From JAHEDH01 sp963745865 (GTDB taxonomy: Bacteria; Actinomycetota; Acidimicrobiia; Spongiisociales; ZC4RG35), in assembly GCA_963745865.1 (NCBI GenBank), contig CAVUYZ010000004.1, positions 372,001 to 436,000 of the forward strand: DNA of 64,000 nucleotides, read 5' to 3'. Below are positions 62,305 to 64,000 of this stretch, piece by piece; position 1 is the first letter of the stretch, and each line of letters opens with the position of its first letter. The position numbers and the translations under genes were made by a program. The notes beneath the pieces are model-generated. The model was not told the DNA's origin. It saw only the letters and a list, made by a program, of their open reading frames with translations, and ran no database searches.

Positions 62305-63951
62305 ATGACAGCGAAGGATCTTCGCTTCAACGAAGAAGCCCGAAGAGGGCTCCAGGCGGGCGTAGACAAGCTCGCCGACACCGTCAAAGTGACGCTCGGC
62401 CCGAAAGGCCGCAACGTCGTGCTCGAGAAGAAGTGGGGCTCGCCCACCATCACGAATGACGGTGTGACGATCGCCAAGGAGATCGAGCTCGAAGACCCGT
62501 GGGAGAACATGGGTGCCAAGCTCGCATACGAGGTGGCGAACAAGACCAACGACGTTGCCGGTGACGGCACGACGACCGCCACCGTGCTGGCGCAGGCCAT
62601 GGTTCGCGAGGGGCTTCGGCTCGTCGCCGCCGGCTCCAACCCGATGGACCTCAAGCGAGGCATCGAGAGCGCCGTCGAAGGTGTCGTGAAGTCGCTGGCC
62701 GAGCTGGCCCGTGACATCGAGACGAGTGAAGAGATCACGAACGTGGCCTCCATCTCGGCCAACAACGATCTCACGATCGGCAGGGTCATCGCCGAGGCGT
62801 TCGACAAGGTCGGAAAGGACGGCGTCATCACCGTGGAAGAGGGACAGACCTTCGGTCTGGAACTCGAGTTCACGGAAGGCATGCAGTTCGACAAGGGCTA
62901 CATCTCGCCGTACTTCATCACCGATGCGGATCGCCAGGAAGCGGTGCTCGAGGATCCCTACATCCTCATCGCCAACCAGAAGATCAGCTCGGTCAACGAC
63001 ATGTTGCCCGTCCTCGAGAAGGTCATGCAGACCGGCAAGCCGGTTCTCATCCTCTCCGAGGATGTCGAGGGCGAAGCTCTCGCCACGCTGGTCGTCAACA
63101 AGATCCGCGGGACGTTCTCCTCGGCGGCCGTGAAGGCCCCAGGTTTCGGGGAGCGCCGCAAGGCAATGCTCCAGGACATCGCCATCCTCACCGGTGGCAC
63201 CGTGATCTCCGAAGAGGTCGGCCTCAAGCTCGAGAACGTCACGACCGACATGCTCGGACGTGCCCGCAAGATCGTCATCTCCAAGGACAGCACCACCATC
63301 GTTGATGGCGCTGGCACCGAGGGTGACGTGAAGGCCCGGATCAAGCAGATCGAGCGCGAGATCGAGAACACCGACTCCGACTGGGATCGTGAGAAGCTCC
63401 AGGAGCGTCTCGCCAAGCTGTCGGGTGGCGTCGTGGTCATCAAGGCCGGCGCTGCGACCGAGGTCGAGCTCAAGGAGAAGAAGCACCGTATCGAGGACGC
63501 CGTATCGGCGACCCGTGCAGCCGTCGAAGAGGGAATCGTCCCTGGCGGTGGCGTGGCGTTGCTGCGTGCGCAGTCTGCGATCGAGAAGCTTCGCGGTGGT
63601 ACCAACGACGAGAAGGCCGGTCGTCAGATCGTGCGTCGTGCGCTGGAGGAGCCTCTCCGACAGATCGCCACGAACGCAGGTCTCGAGGGCGGCGTCGTCG
63701 TCGAGCATGTTCGCAACGCTGAGGGCAATATGGGCTTCAACGCAGCCACCCTCAAGTTCGAGGACCTGATGGTCGCCGGAGTCATCGATCCTGCCAAGGT
63801 GACGAGATCAACACTGCAGAACGCAGCTTCCATCGCAGCACTGCTGCTCACCACCGAGGCGCTCGTCGCCGAGGTGAAGGAAGATGCAGGCGGCGGTGGC
63901 GATCACGGCCACGGCGGCGGTGGCGGAGGAATGGGTGGCATGGACTTCTGA
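62305..63951 (+). CDS. groEL: Chaperonin GroEL
   Basis: GroEL, 548 residues, ATP-dependent folding chamber. Landmarks: KVTLGPKGRNVVLEKKWGSP, the ATP-site aspartate in NDVAGDGTTTATVLAQAM, ISANNDLTIGRVI and AAVEEGIVPGGGVALLRA. The C-terminal tail is GHGGGGGGMGGMDF, the Gly/Met-rich type rather than the His-rich type of the mycobacterial GroEL1. This suggests the housekeeping copy. It is co-transcribed with groES under two CIRCE operators. The last 49 bases of the window after the stop hold no complete feature. Confidence 0.98.
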   Translation: MTAKDLRFNEEARRGLQAGVDKLADTVKVTLGPKGRNVVLEKKWGSPTITNDGVTIAKEIELEDPWENMGAKLAYEVANKTNDVAGDGTTTATVLAQAMVREGLRLVAAGSNPMDLKRGIESAVEGVVKSLAELARDIETSEEITNVASISANNDLTIGRVIAEAFDKVGKDGVITVEEGQTFGLELEFTEGMQFDKGYISPYFITDADRQEAVLEDPYILIANQKISSVNDMLPVLEKVMQTGKPVLILSEDVEGEALATLVVNKIRGTFSSAAVKAPGFGERRKAMLQDIAILTGGTVISEEVGLKLENVTTDMLGRARKIVISKDSTTIVDGAGTEGDVKARIKQIEREIENTDSDWDREKLQERLAKLSGGVVVIKAGAATEVELKEKKHRIEDAVSATRAAVEEGIVPGGGVALLRAQSAIEKLRGGTNDEKAGRQIVRRALEEPLRQIATNAGLEGGVVVEHVRNAEGNMGFNAATLKFEDLMVAGVIDPAKVTRSTLQNAASIAALLLTTEALVAEVKEDAGGGGDHGHGGGGGGMGGMDF

Positions 63952-64000
63952 TCGTCGATCAGAACCACACACATCCGAAGAGGGCCCCGGCGCATCGCCG

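Noticed and set aside
1..64000. CRISPR arrays, insertion sequences, prophage genes, tRNA or rRNA genes
   Set aside because: I scanned the intergenic regions and frames and saw no spaced direct repeats, transposase or integrase sequence, or cloverleaf/TTCGA-arm signals that would support any of them.

Overview
The window is a high-GC chromosomal segment of an actinomycete. Class Acidimicrobiia (an Ilumatobacter- or Microthrix-like lineage) is the best guess. The pointers are the actinobacterial order rplM-rpsI-glmM-nnr-alr-...-tsaE-tsaB-rimI-tsaD-groES-groEL, zinc-ribbon forms of S14, L24 and L36, and secreted proteins ending in VTRGQMAAFL-type S-layer repeats, which are common in Acidimicrobiia. 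The lineage is an inference; the gene identities are not.

Layout. 1-5.5 kb: end of a zinc-binding dehydrogenase-like gene, a Tat-exported protein with a sortase-like tail, an SDR, a YajQ protein, a Crp/Fnr regulator, an ornithine cyclodeaminase homologue, a CcdA-like membrane protein and a small membrane protein. 5.5-13.2 kb: rpoB-rpoC with tandem promoters, not preceded by rplJ-rplL. 13.5-16.3 kb: a secreted ScyD-like propeller with S-layer repeats, and a second SDR. 16.3-20.8 kb: the str operon (rpsL-rpsG-fusA-tuf). 20.8-29 kb: a DUF2277 gene, an NfnA/NfnB-like flavoprotein pair, membrane proteins, pcm and a RecQ helicase fused to a phosphoribosyltransferase. 29-41.8 kb: S10-spc operons from rpsJ to rpmD, rplO, secY, adk and map. 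41.9-44.7 kb: a secreted metallopeptidase with S-layer repeats and dinB, lying where infA would be expected. 45-47.9 kb: rpmJ-rpsM-rpsK-rpsD-rpoA-rplQ. 48.2-53 kb: coaA, a NUDIX hydrolase, a YIP1-like protein, truA, then on the minus strand an ECF sigma factor, its putative anti-sigma partner and an acidic secreted protein. 53.2-61.8 kb: rplM-rpsI-glmM, nnr-alr-P1 peptidase, and tsaE-tsaB-rimI-tsaD for the t6A tRNA modification. 61.8-64 kb: groES-groEL behind two CIRCE operators.

The segment is a translation, transcription and protein-folding core. Its genes are chained by 1-4 base stop/start overlaps and introduced by recognisable promoters and structured leaders. No tRNA, rRNA, CRISPR array, insertion sequence or prophage was found.

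A caution for every user of this annotation: about 25 single-base frameshifts interrupt otherwise well-conserved genes, including the essential rpoB, rpoC, rplO, rplQ, coaA and glmM. They sit mostly in short homopolymers and look like uncorrected sequencing or assembly errors, so I annotate these as one gene each. The biologically most unusual signals are the aberrant codon usage of tuf, acidic or repetitive extensions on ribosomal proteins L3 and S3, an arginine at the streptomycin-resistance position of S12, structured leaders before rpsJ and rpmJ, and a compact structured intergenic element after glmM.
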